NCBI GenBank assembly: GCA_937988705.1 | Contig: CALKIA010000178.1 | Coordinates: 1-14,416 of the forward strand | Length of the DNA: 14,416 nucleotides | DNA from: an uncultured Chloroflexota bacterium | GTDB taxonomy: Bacteria; Chloroflexota; Anaerolineae; Aggregatilineales; Phototrophicaceae | Reading direction: 5' to 3' | In this document: piece by piece, positions 1 through 7,127 of the stretch | How positions within the stretch are numbered: the stretch's first letter is position 1 | Layout: every line of letters begins with the position of its first letter | The notes under the pieces: generated by a model | What the model saw: only the letters and a program-made list of their open reading frames with translations | What the model was told of the DNA's origin: nothing | Database searches by the model: none | Translations under genes and position numbers: made by a program

Positions 1-37
1 CCACGAACTAGCACCAATGGTTAGTAAGGACGTGCTG

Positions 38-1195
38 ATGAAGAAATTGAATGCTCTAGCGCTTGTTTTGGCGCTGACGGCAACGGCAACCGTGTTGTTT
101 GGGGGGAGTTCTACCAGCGTGAGCGCCCAGTTGAGTTGTGATGACCCGCCGCTTGAGGTGTCAGGCTTGGTACGGGTGTGGGATAAAACGGATTTCTGCC
201 AGTCTCAGGCAGGCGTGTTTGAAGAGATCATTTCCGGCGGTGTTGGCCGTGACGGCATCCCGCCGATTGATAATCCGACCTTCGAATCGATTGCCGACGC
301 CTCGACTTGGCTTCAGCCGCAGTCCCCGGTGATCGCGTTTGAATTGGATGGAACCGCCCGCGCCTATCCCCTCGCCATTTTGACGCGGCACGAGATCGTG
401 AATGATGTCGTGGCAGATGTTCCGGTCGCTGTGACCTTCTGCCCGCTGTGCAACAGCGCCGTCGTGTTTGATCGCACCGTGGATGGGCAGATTCTACGTT
501 TCGGGGTGTCCGGCTTGCTGCGCAACAGTGATCTGATCATGTGGGATGACCTGACCCAAAGCTGGTGGCAGCAGTTCACCGGCGAAGGGATCGTCGGCAG
601 CTACACAGGAACAGAGTTGACGTTACTGCCTTCACAGGTGGTCGGATTCGGCGCTTTTGTCGAGCAGTACCCCGATGGTGAAGTGCTGGCGCGCGGCGGC
701 GGCACGTATGCGACCAATCCGTATGTCGGCTACGACTCGTCAGCGCAGCCATTTCTATTTCGGGGTGAACTGGATGATCGCTTGTTTGCGACGGAACGGA
801 TTCTCGGCGCGCTGATCGGTGGGGAAGCGGTCGCGTATCCTTTCCCGGCGCTGGCCGAAGCCATCGTCATCAATGACACGGTGGGTGGGGTTGATGTGGT
901 GGCCTTCTGGCAGCCGGGCGCGACCAGCGCGCTGGATCAAAGCAGTATTGATGCCTCGCGTGATGTCGGCATGGCGGCATTGTACAGCCGTGAACTCGAC
1001 GGTCAAACGCTGACCTTCAGCGTCGATGCCGACGGCGCGATCCGTGACGATCAAACGGGGAGTGCGTGGAATGTGTTTGGCACGGCGACTGACGGAGAAT
1101 TCAGTGGAAGCCAGCTGCGGCAGCAGTTCGCTTTTCCGCACTTCTGGTTCGCGTGGGCAGCGTTCCGCCCGGAAACGAGCATCTACGGGGCTTGA
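38..1195 (+). CDS. Secreted DUF3179 family protein
   Basis: The protein matches the DUF3179 family, whose biochemical role is not established. The clearest mark is the Cys-pair segment FCPLCNSAVVFDR near residues 134-146, preceded by the family's RAYPLAILTRHEIVND stretch and followed by the LWDDLTQSWWQQFTGEG-like region (here MWDDLT...). An in-frame ATG lies at 17, but I chose the ATG at 38. It is preceded by AAGGA (26-30) at 7-base spacing and begins directly with a signal peptide: MKK, then a hydrophobic run, then an AQ junction (SVSAQ) near residue 31. The product is therefore exported, with no lipobox cysteine. The length of 385 residues is normal for the family. The stop overlaps a TTG start of the next reading frame (TTGA at 1192-1195), suggesting translational coupling. 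The upstream promoter lies outside the window. Family assignment is confident; function is unknown. Confidence 0.88.
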   Translation: MKKLNALALVLALTATATVLFGGSSTSVSAQLSCDDPPLEVSGLVRVWDKTDFCQSQAGVFEEIISGGVGRDGIPPIDNPTFESIADASTWLQPQSPVIAFELDGTARAYPLAILTRHEIVNDVVADVPVAVTFCPLCNSAVVFDRTVDGQILRFGVSGLLRNSDLIMWDDLTQSWWQQFTGEGIVGSYTGTELTLLPSQVVGFGAFVEQYPDGEVLARGGGTYATNPYVGYDSSAQPFLFRGELDDRLFATERILGALIGGEAVAYPFPALAEAIVINDTVGGVDVVAFWQPGATSALDQSSIDASRDVGMAALYSRELDGQTLTFSVDADGAIRDDQTGSAWNVFGTATDGEFSGSQLRQQFAFPHFWFAWAAFRPETSIYGA

Positions 1196-1492
1196 TCGGG
1201 AACAGCGCTGGCACACAGGCGCGGCGCAGCGGTCGCTGGTTAGGATTGCTGGTGCTGGCGGGGATCTTGACGATGATGCTGGTCGGCGGATGGATTGCTG
1301 TATTTTCTGGTCTTCGGGCTAGGGTTCGGGTGGGTGCTGGTCGTACTCCCGTTTCTAGCAGGCACTGGGCAGCGGCAGTTCACGCGGTGGATCACGGACA
1401 ACTACAAGCGGCTGACCCGTTTCTCAGGTGCACTTCTCGTGTTCATTGCCGTCTTTGGAATTGTAACCGAAGTTCTCCCGAATCTCACCTGA
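1192..1492 (+). pseudogene. Small membrane protein, CcdA C-terminus-like, frameshifted
   Basis: Two overlapping plus-strand frames join into one sensible protein if a single T is removed from the TTTT run at 1303-1306. The first frame begins at TTG 1192, overlapping the DUF3179 stop, and gives SGRWLGLLVLAGILTMMLVG and on to WIAVF. The second frame carries LVFGLGFGWVLVVLPFLAG, then a charged loop (QRQFTRWITDNYKRL) and a last hydrophobic helix (SGALLVFIAVFGIVTEV), ending at TGA 1490-1492. The restored product would be about 99 residues with two or three membrane helices. The GLGFG...LPF helix and the following RxSGALLV helix resemble the last two helices of CcdA/DsbD-type electron-transfer membrane proteins, but the usual N-terminal helices and Cys pair are missing. 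It is either a decayed fragment, a distinct small protein, or an intact gene with a homopolymer sequencing error. The CcdA likeness is an impression, not a search result. Confidence 0.5.
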
Positions 1493-1667
1493 GTACGAGA
1501 ACGATGACCGCTATGGCCGCACACGCGAGAATGAGTATCATTCACAGGTCGGTTGCGATGAACACGATCAGCGGCGTGTGCTTGAGCCGCTCTGCGGTAA
1601 AGACAATGCTCTGTCTGTAAAATTCGTCCCCATCTTTGCGTTCTGTGGTCACGATTTGAATCGTCAT
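1485..1667 (-). pseudogene. Tiny ORF with in-frame TGA and C-terminal helix
   Basis: A minus-strand ATG at 1667 lies 8 bases after AAGGA (1676-1680) and overlaps the stop of the preceding small ORF (ATGA, 1667-1664). It encodes 41 residues (MTIQIVTTERKDGDEFYRQS, ending in VFIATDL) to TGA at 1542-1544. In the same frame and directly after that TGA, an ATG begins MILILACAAIAVIVLVLR, which is a nearly pure hydrophobic helix, followed by TGA at 1485-1487. Read through, this would be a 60-codon protein with a charged N-terminus and one C-terminal membrane helix. It could be two separate mini-ORFs, a real nonsense mutation, or chance. I do not recognise the family. It converges with the plus-strand gene ending at 1492. 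Confidence 0.35.
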
Positions 1668-1895
1668 GATGCCATTCCTTCATTGATCACGGTTTGAAGC
1701 CATTCCTTCACTGCGCTTTCGCCAACCTGCCAGGCGATCAGCGCACCTTGATTCCCCAGACCCACAGCCTTGACAACCCAAAGGATGAGGATGCGTAGAA
1801 CAGGACCTGAAGAATTGGCTAAATGGAGTATGTGGAGGTATCCAAATGGACACTTTTTCTAGCCCGCTGCGGTGGTAAAGTTCATCTTGAATCAT
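1664..1895 (-). pseudogene. Unknown small protein, frameshifted at an A5 run
   Basis: A minus-strand ATG at 1895 overlaps the last 14 bases of the ion-channel gene and gives MIQDELYHRSGLEK. The frame then continues sensibly only after skipping one base in the A5 run (plus-strand T5, 1854-1858). Past the shift it reads CPFGYLHILHLANSSGPV, RILILWVVKAVGLGNQGALI and AWQVGESAVKEWLQTVINEG to TGA 1666-1664. The restored product is 76 residues: a mildly hydrophobic centre and a likely amphipathic C-terminal helix. Its stop overlaps the ATG of the next mini-ORF (ATGA), an arrangement typical of coupled genes. I do not recognise it. Support comes from frame continuity, the operon-style overlaps on both sides and ordinary codon use in the restored frame. 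The alternative is a chance open stretch downstream of the channel gene. Confidence 0.4.
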
Positions 1896-2736
1896 CCCGC
1901 CGCGCGGGTTGTTCCTGCTGCTGGGCGACCAGCAGATCGAGCTGCGCCTGCACGACGGATAACTGCTCATTGAACGGGTGGGCGTCGTCTGATGGTGCCT
2001 GACGGTCGATGTCAATGAAATGGCTGGCCAGCGCCGCGGTGATGTAGCCGAACACGGCGAGCGCGTAGACGGAGAGCATCCAGCACAGGATGCGCCCTTC
2101 AATGGTCTGGGGCCAGTACTCTGAACCGAGGGTCGTGAGCAGCATCGCCGTCCACCACACCGCCTCACTGTAATCGGCCAGACCCGCAGTCGGGTCAAGG
2201 GTGTCGGTCTGTCCGCCTTCGTAGAGCGACTGCGGACTTTCGAACAGGGCCATGCCCGCGCCACCGGCAAAGATGACGAGCACAGTGAAGGCGACGACGT
2301 AACCGATGTTTCGACGGCCGAGCGCGCGCGCCGTGGCGCCCATGCCCCGATTCAGCGAGGTCACCAGGCGAACGAAACTCACGGTACGAACGGCTCGCGC
2401 GGCGTTGAGGGCGCGAAAAGCGCGAAAAATGCGCAGGATGCGGAGCGCAGGCAGCAGCAGCGAGAGCGCCGTCAGCCAATTGCGGCGCAAGTACGTCCGT
2501 TTGGCGGGGGCGATGATAAATTCTACGACAAAGTCTGCGACAAACAGCACCCAGATGGCGTTGGAGACGAGTTGTAGGAATGGATTAAGCCCCCGGGTGA
2601 AATCGATAACGAGCAGACCTAGCCACACAAAGGCGAGCGCCGTCATGAACTTGTCCGTCACGGCATTGATGTGTTCCAGCAGTTCCCAGCGGGCGTGATG
2701 CAGGTCCTGCGTTTCTGACTCGGTCAGGTTATTCAT
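1882..2736 (-). CDS. Voltage-gated-type ion channel (ion transporter family)
   Basis: This 284-residue protein has the six-helix layout of the voltage-gated cation channel superfamily. Hydrophobic segments lie near residues 31-48 (S1), 58-76 (S2) and 88-97 (S3). S4 (about 97-125) carries Arg at 99, 102, 105, 108, 114, 117 and 123. S5 is near 145-165, the pore helix and filter near 193-207, and S6 near 215-240. The filter reads TTLGSEYWP instead of the K+ signature TVGYGD, so ion selectivity should not be assumed; I believe other bacterial ion-transporter proteins share this TT-x-GS-[DE]-YWP pore. A Gln-rich tail may be a short coiled coil. I chose ATG 2736 over the in-frame GTG at 2754 because AAGGAG (2751-2746) sits 9 bases upstream of the ATG. 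The gene is divergent from the antiporter cluster and followed by two small overlapping ORFs. Confidence 0.88.
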   Translation of the reverse strand: MNNLTESETQDLHHARWELLEHINAVTDKFMTALAFVWLGLLVIDFTRGLNPFLQLVSNAIWVLFVADFVVEFIIAPAKRTYLRRNWLTALSLLLPALRILRIFRAFRALNAARAVRTVSFVRLVTSLNRGMGATARALGRRNIGYVVAFTVLVIFAGGAGMALFESPQSLYEGGQTDTLDPTAGLADYSEAVWWTAMLLTTLGSEYWPQTIEGRILCWMLSVYALAVFGYITAALASHFIDIDRQAPSDDAHPFNEQLSVVQAQLDLLVAQQQEQPARRDDSR

Positions 2737-2787
2737 GCGCTTCCGCTCCTTCACGACACAGGATGTAAAGATCGTTCACGCATTTTA

Positions 2788-2816
2788 ATGACAATTGCTA
2801 TAACTTTTCCTGTATT
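2788..2816 (+). promoter_or_regulatory. Candidate promoter for antiporter/trehalose cluster
   Basis: In the AT-rich 180-base divergent spacer, ATGACA (2788-2793, five of six matches to the -35 consensus) is followed at 17 bases by TGTATT (2811-2816, four of six to the -10 consensus). It would drive the plus-strand cluster starting at 2916. The rest of the spacer holds no further gene. I did not find an equally good minus-strand promoter for the channel. This is pattern matching only. Confidence 0.28.
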
Positions 2817-2915
2817 CTGGAACGATATTTAGATTTTCATCATTTCGCGCGAGAAGCACCGGGCAGCCAGACTGGCCCAATTGCACAGTGGTAAACACCG
2901 CCACGGGAGAAGCGT

Positions 2916-4736
2916 ATGAGCCAACAGCTCCTCGAACAACTTGCCCTCGTGATCGTCCTAGGCATAACCGCTCAGTGGCTAGCCTGGCGTCTCCGTCTCC
3001 CTTCAATCCTTCTGCTCCTGATCTTCGGGTTTATCGCGGGGCCAATCACCGGCGTCTTACATGTGGACGCCGTTCTGGGTGATCTGTTGTTCCCGCTGGT
3101 CTCAGTCTCGGTCGGGATCATCCTGTTCGAGGGTGGATTGGGCTTGAAATTCCGTGACCTACGGGAAACGGGGGGCGTGATCCGCAATCTCATCAGCGTC
3201 GGCGCGCTCATCACATGGGGCTTGAGCAGTGCCGGTGCCCATTTTCTTCTCGGCTTGAATCCCGCATTGGCAGTGCAGTTAGGCGCCGTCCTGGTGGTCA
3301 CTGGCCCCACCGTGGTTGGCCCCCTGCTGCGCTTTGTGCGCCCAACCGGGAATGTTGCCTCCATCTTGCGCTGGGAAGGTATCCTGATCGACCCGGTGGG
3401 CGCGACCCTCGCCGTACTCGTATTTAACGCCATCCTGATTGGTGATCTTGAACAGGCGCTCACTCCCACCCTCACAACCCTCATTCTCACGATCATCGTC
3501 GGTCTGGTGGTTGGCTATCTCGGGGCGCGCTTACTCGTGTTTCTGCTGCGTCATTATCTTGTGCCAGATCATTTACAGAACCCCCTCACGTTCATGCTGG
3601 TGATCGGCGTGTTTTCCGCCTCCGAATTCATCCAGCATGAAAGCGGTCTACTGGCGACCACCATCATGGGGATCGCCCTCGCAAATCAGCCGCATGTGAC
3701 CATCCGCCGGATTGTCGAATTCAAAGAGAATATCGGCATCCTGCTGATCTCCAGTTTGTTCATCATCCTGTCGGCGCGGTTGGAAGCAACCACCCTCGCC
3801 GCACTGGACTGGCGCATCATTCTATTCATCGCTTTCATGATGCTGATTGTTCGCCCGCTCTCGGTTCTCGCCCCCAGCTATCGCTCACCGCTCTCGTGGA
3901 AAGAACGCGCCTTCATCGCCTGGATGGCGCCACGGGGCATCGTCGCCGCCTCCGTAACTTCGGTTTTTTCCTTGCGCCTCACCGAAATTGGACATCCGCA
4001 GGCGGAATTACTTGTGCCCATCACCTTCGCCGTGATCGTTGCCACCTGCGCCCTGTATGGCTTGACGGCACTTCCCCTCGCCCGCTGGTTAGGCTTAACG
4101 CCAACCGATGTCAAAGGTGTGCTCATCATCGGCGCGCATGGATGGGCACGCGAATTAGGAGCGGTCCTGCGCAATGTCAACCAAAAAGTTCTGCTCATCG
4201 ACACTAACTTCGACAACATTCAGTCCGCCCGCTTGATGAATCTTGATGCGCATTACGGCAGTGCACTCTCTGAAGAGGATGAAGCGCTCAGCCTCGACGG
4301 AATCGGGCGTGTCCTGGCGCTCACAGCGAACGACGAGGTGAATTCCCTCGCGGCGCTGCATTTCAGCGACACGTTCGGACGTGCGGAAACCTATCAACTG
4401 CCCGTGAAGAAGGACGAACACGTGTCGCGGGAACTGCGCGGGCGTTTGCTGTTCAATCAAGAGGCTACCTTTGTCCGGTTGAACGAGCTGTTTGAACAAG
4501 GCGCGGTCATTCGGGCAACACCGCTGACCAAGGCGTTCACGTACCATGACTACCGCGCACTGTATGGCGCTGCGGCGCTTCCGTTGTTCTTGATTGACAA
4601 TGCGACGGGCAAGCTCGTGCCGTTCACCGTCGATGCGCCGCCGACGCCGCAGCCCGGGCACACGGTCATCGCAGTCGTCAACCTGGCCGAAAGTCCAAGC
4701 GAGATCGTTCGGCAAAAAGCGGAAGTTCTCGGTTAG
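2916..4736 (+). CDS. CPA1-type Na+(K+)/H+ antiporter with TrkA-N domain
   Basis: This 606-residue inner-membrane protein exchanges monovalent cations for protons. Residues about 1-395 form the Na+/H+ exchanger domain with roughly 12 helices. The family landmarks are FEGGLGLKFRDLR (71-83), TGPTVVGPLLR (129-139), EGILIDPVGATLAVLVF (154-170, with the transport-site Asp 159 in IDP) and APRGIVAASV (338-348). Residues about 400-500 form a Rossmann-type TrkA-N/RCK domain (GVLIIGAHGWARELG, then LLIDT), which binds NAD(H) or nucleotides in related proteins and probably gates transport. The first glycine motif is GAHGWA, a little off the usual GxGxxG. A further segment follows to residue 606. The start is supported by GGGAGA at 2905-2910. 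It is the first gene of a cluster with trehalose genes (41-base gap), pointing to salt or osmotic adaptation. Whether the ion is Na+ or K+ cannot be told from sequence. Confidence 0.9.
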   Translation: MSQQLLEQLALVIVLGITAQWLAWRLRLPSILLLLIFGFIAGPITGVLHVDAVLGDLLFPLVSVSVGIILFEGGLGLKFRDLRETGGVIRNLISVGALITWGLSSAGAHFLLGLNPALAVQLGAVLVVTGPTVVGPLLRFVRPTGNVASILRWEGILIDPVGATLAVLVFNAILIGDLEQALTPTLTTLILTIIVGLVVGYLGARLLVFLLRHYLVPDHLQNPLTFMLVIGVFSASEFIQHESGLLATTIMGIALANQPHVTIRRIVEFKENIGILLISSLFIILSARLEATTLAALDWRIILFIAFMMLIVRPLSVLAPSYRSPLSWKERAFIAWMAPRGIVAASVTSVFSLRLTEIGHPQAELLVPITFAVIVATCALYGLTALPLARWLGLTPTDVKGVLIIGAHGWARELGAVLRNVNQKVLLIDTNFDNIQSARLMNLDAHYGSALSEEDEALSLDGIGRVLALTANDEVNSLAALHFSDTFGRAETYQLPVKKDEHVSRELRGRLLFNQEATFVRLNELFEQGAVIRATPLTKAFTYHDYRALYGAAALPLFLIDNATGKLVPFTVDAPPTPQPGHTVIAVVNLAESPSEIVRQKAEVLG

Positions 4737-4777
4737 GCGACATGGAGTAAACTGGAAATATACCGGGAGAACGAGTC

Positions 4778-5632
4778 GTGAGTTATGGAGCGGGCAAGCT
4801 GGCGGAACGCTGGGAAGCGCATCAGGATAGGCTGCAAAGCGTGCTTGAGCGTCCACGCTTCGGCTTGATCTCGGACTTTGATGGCACGTTGAGTGCGCTC
4901 GCTCCACGGCCAGAGGCTGCGGTCATCCTTCCGGAGACGGCGCGGCTTCTCGATGCGCTGGCGGATCGGGTGACCGTCGTGGCACTGGTTTCGGGGCGGG
5001 GGGCACAGGATTTGCGCGCGCGCTTTGACCGCTCTTACCTCGTCTACTACGGTAATCACGGTCTGGAATTCTGGCGGGACGACCGGTTGATGCTGGTTGA
5101 AGGCGCTCAAGCGTGGACGGAACCGCTTCAGTCTGTGCTCAATGCCGTGCGCGACTGGAAGATCGCAGGTGTCATCGTCGAGGAAAAGGGCGTGACCGGG
5201 TCAATCCATTACCGGTTGGCAGCAGACCCCCGTGCAACGAGAACGGCGCTTCAGGCGCAGCTTCTACCCTTGTGCGAGCAGGTCGGTCTGCGCTTGAGTG
5301 AGGGACAGTTCATCTGGGAGATCAAACCGCCGATTCCGGTAGACAAAGGTACGGCGGTTCGCGCGATTGTTGAGGAATATCAGCTCGACGGGGCGGTCTT
5401 TTTGGGCGACGATGTGACCGATTATGCGGCGATGCGCGCACTCCGCCAACTGGTCGCCGAGCCGGAACGTGAGCTTGGGGCGCTGTCGCTGGGCGTTGTT
5501 CACCCGAACACGCCACCAGATCTGTTCGCCGCTTGCGACCTGACCGCCAATGGGGTGCACGACGTAACTAAATTTTTGCGCTGGTTACTGGAACACCGAC
5601 CTCTTCTGCCTGCCAGCAAAGATAAAGAATAG
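4778..5632 (+). CDS. otsB: Trehalose-6-phosphate phosphatase
   Basis: The protein hydrolyses trehalose-6-phosphate to trehalose, the second step of the OtsAB pathway, in the cytoplasm. HAD-superfamily motifs are all present. Motif I is DFDGTLSAL (residues 33-41; nucleophile Asp 33, acid/base Asp 35). Motif II is VSGRG (71-75), with the family's GNHGLE at 92-97. Motif III Lys is probably Lys 190 in PVDKG. Motif IV is LGDDVTDYAAM (209-219), supplying the Mg2+ aspartates. The length of 284 residues is normal. The start is GTG, with GGGAG at 4765-4769, 8 bases upstream. An ATG shortly downstream lies in another frame and does not compete. It sits 41 bases after the antiporter gene, and its stop abuts the ribosome binding site of the synthase gene, so the two enzymes are likely co-translated. 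Confidence 0.93.
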   Translation: MSYGAGKLAERWEAHQDRLQSVLERPRFGLISDFDGTLSALAPRPEAAVILPETARLLDALADRVTVVALVSGRGAQDLRARFDRSYLVYYGNHGLEFWRDDRLMLVEGAQAWTEPLQSVLNAVRDWKIAGVIVEEKGVTGSIHYRLAADPRATRTALQAQLLPLCEQVGLRLSEGQFIWEIKPPIPVDKGTAVRAIVEEYQLDGAVFLGDDVTDYAAMRALRQLVAEPERELGALSLGVVHPNTPPDLFAACDLTANGVHDVTKFLRWLLEHRPLLPASKDKE

Positions 5633-5640
5633 AGGAAATG

Positions 5641-7113
5641 ATGGAAAACTTGCCTACGCACATCCTCGTCGTTTCTAATCGCGGACCATTTTCGTTTTCC
5701 GTGCGCGATGGCGAACCGGTCGTGGCCCGAGGTTCGGGCGGGCTTGTCACCGCCATCAGCGCGATTGCGCGTCAGCATGACATCCTGTGGATTTCGTGCG
5801 CGCTGAGCAAAGGTGATCGTGAGTGGCTGCACCTGATGGGGGCGGGCGTCCACAACCTGGGGGATATGAGCATTCGCCTTGTGCAACCCGATGCGGCGCA
5901 GTACCACGCCTACTACAACGTGATCAGCAATCCACTTCTCTGGTTCGTTCAGCATCAACTCCACGACACACCGCGTCTGCCCATCATCGATGAAAACACG
6001 TGGAAAGCCTGGTCAGGTGGATACGCCGCCATCAACCGGCAGTTGGCGGAGGCGGTCGCGGAGAGCATACAGGGCCTTGAAGGACGCATCCTCGTGCTGC
6101 CGCAGGACTATCATCTGTACTTGTTTCCGCGTTTCCTGCGGGAACTCGTCGGCGACCGGGTCATCATTCAGCCGTTTCTCCATATCCCGTGGCCCAGCGC
6201 CGACGCCTGGCGGGTCTTGCCGCCGACCATGCGCCGCGAACTCATTACCTCCATGCTGCAAGCGGATCGCATTGGTTTCCAGACGGAGCGCGATACCCGT
6301 CGCTTCCTCCAAACCTGCGTCGATGAGCTGCCAGAGGTGCGCGTGAGCAAGCCCTGGCGCCGACTGGCCTTCAATGGGCGTGAGATTGACGCCACCCCGT
6401 ACCCGATATCGATCGACGTGGATTATCTGGAACAGCGGCTGGACAGCCCGCAGGTTCAGCAGCATCTCGCGCAACTCGAGCGGCAATACGAGGGACAAAA
6501 GCTGATTCTCCGCGTTGATCGTGTCGAGCCGAGCAAAAATATCCTGAGAGGCTTTATCGCGTTTCGAAATTTCTTGCTCGCTCACCCGGAAGCCTGTGGT
6601 CATGTCGAAATGCTGGCACTGCTCGTGCCGTCTCGAACTGAAGTGAGTGAATATCGCAGCTACCTGCGCGACGCTATGGCGCTCGTGGGGGAAATCAATG
6701 CAAAATTGGGTGATGGCGAATGGGAGCCGATTCGTGTGCTCCTGGGCAACAATTACGATCGCGCGATTGCCGCGTTCGCCTTGTACGATGTACTGCTCAT
6801 CAACCCGCTGGCGGACGGCATGAATCTCGTGGCGAAGGAGGGTGCAGTGCTTAATCGCAAAGACGGCGTGCTCATTCTGTCTGAGGAAGCGGGCGTCGCG
6901 GAAGAATTCGGCGACAAAGCCTTGCTGGTTTCCCCATATGACGTATATGGCACGCGCACGGCAATCCAGCACGCGCTCAATATGCCAGCGGCGGAAAAAC
7001 GCGAGCGTGCTGCAAAACTCCACGAGCAGGTACGACAAAACGACATTCATTACTGGTTCCGCCGTCAGCTGGAAGACGCCGAACAGCAGTGGCGTGATAA
7101 GGCGGGCGCGTAG
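5641..7113 (+). CDS. otsA: Trehalose-6-phosphate synthase-like GT20 enzyme
   Basis: GT20 enzymes transfer glucose from a nucleotide sugar to glucose-6-phosphate. Numbering here is from the ATG at 5638. Visible landmarks are ILVVSNRGPF (9-18), the donor-loop GSGGLVTAI (32-40), YYN...LLW (92-102), QDYHLYLFP (156-164), FLHIPWPSADAWRVLP (180-195), RVDRVEPSKN (292-301; Arg 295 and Lys 300 align with the donor-phosphate pair), LADGMNLVAKE (391-401; catalytic-site Asp and Glu) and LILSEEAGVAEE (412-423). The C-terminus (to 491) is short, with no fused phosphatase domain. Two sites differ from E. coli OtsA: PQDYH for the usual HDYH, and EPSKNI for DYSKG. They suggest a diverged branch, so another acceptor (for example glycerol-3-phosphate) cannot be excluded. 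The adjacent otsB makes trehalose the most likely product. ATG codons lie at 5638 and 5641; GAGGA at 5632-5636 fits 5641 better. Confidence 0.87.
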   Translation: MENLPTHILVVSNRGPFSFSVRDGEPVVARGSGGLVTAISAIARQHDILWISCALSKGDREWLHLMGAGVHNLGDMSIRLVQPDAAQYHAYYNVISNPLLWFVQHQLHDTPRLPIIDENTWKAWSGGYAAINRQLAEAVAESIQGLEGRILVLPQDYHLYLFPRFLRELVGDRVIIQPFLHIPWPSADAWRVLPPTMRRELITSMLQADRIGFQTERDTRRFLQTCVDELPEVRVSKPWRRLAFNGREIDATPYPISIDVDYLEQRLDSPQVQQHLAQLERQYEGQKLILRVDRVEPSKNILRGFIAFRNFLLAHPEACGHVEMLALLVPSRTEVSEYRSYLRDAMALVGEINAKLGDGEWEPIRVLLGNNYDRAIAAFALYDVLLINPLADGMNLVAKEGAVLNRKDGVLILSEEAGVAEEFGDKALLVSPYDVYGTRTAIQHALNMPAAEKRERAAKLHEQVRQNDIHYWFRRQLEDAEQQWRDKAGA

Positions 7114-7127
7114 GGGAAAGGGCCTTC

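Noticed and set aside
17..37. ATG at 17 as start of the DUF3179 gene
   Set aside because: The ATG at 38 has AAGGA at good spacing and begins a standard signal peptide; the extra seven residues would precede it without support.
1680..2270. A 196-codon minus-strand frame overlapping the channel gene in another frame
   Set aside because: Within the channel gene its translation is Arg/Ser/Pro-rich and motif-free. Only its short MIQDELYHRSGLEK part, after the channel stop, makes sense, and it was used in the restored 76-residue ORF.
2737..2754. GTG at 2754 as start of the ion-channel gene
   Set aside because: This GTG overlaps the AAGGAG that serves the ATG at 2736.
6013..7050. A 345-codon minus-strand open frame opposite otsA
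   Set aside because: The sense strand carries complete GT20 motifs; the antisense product shows no domain and is a usual by-product of GC-rich coding.
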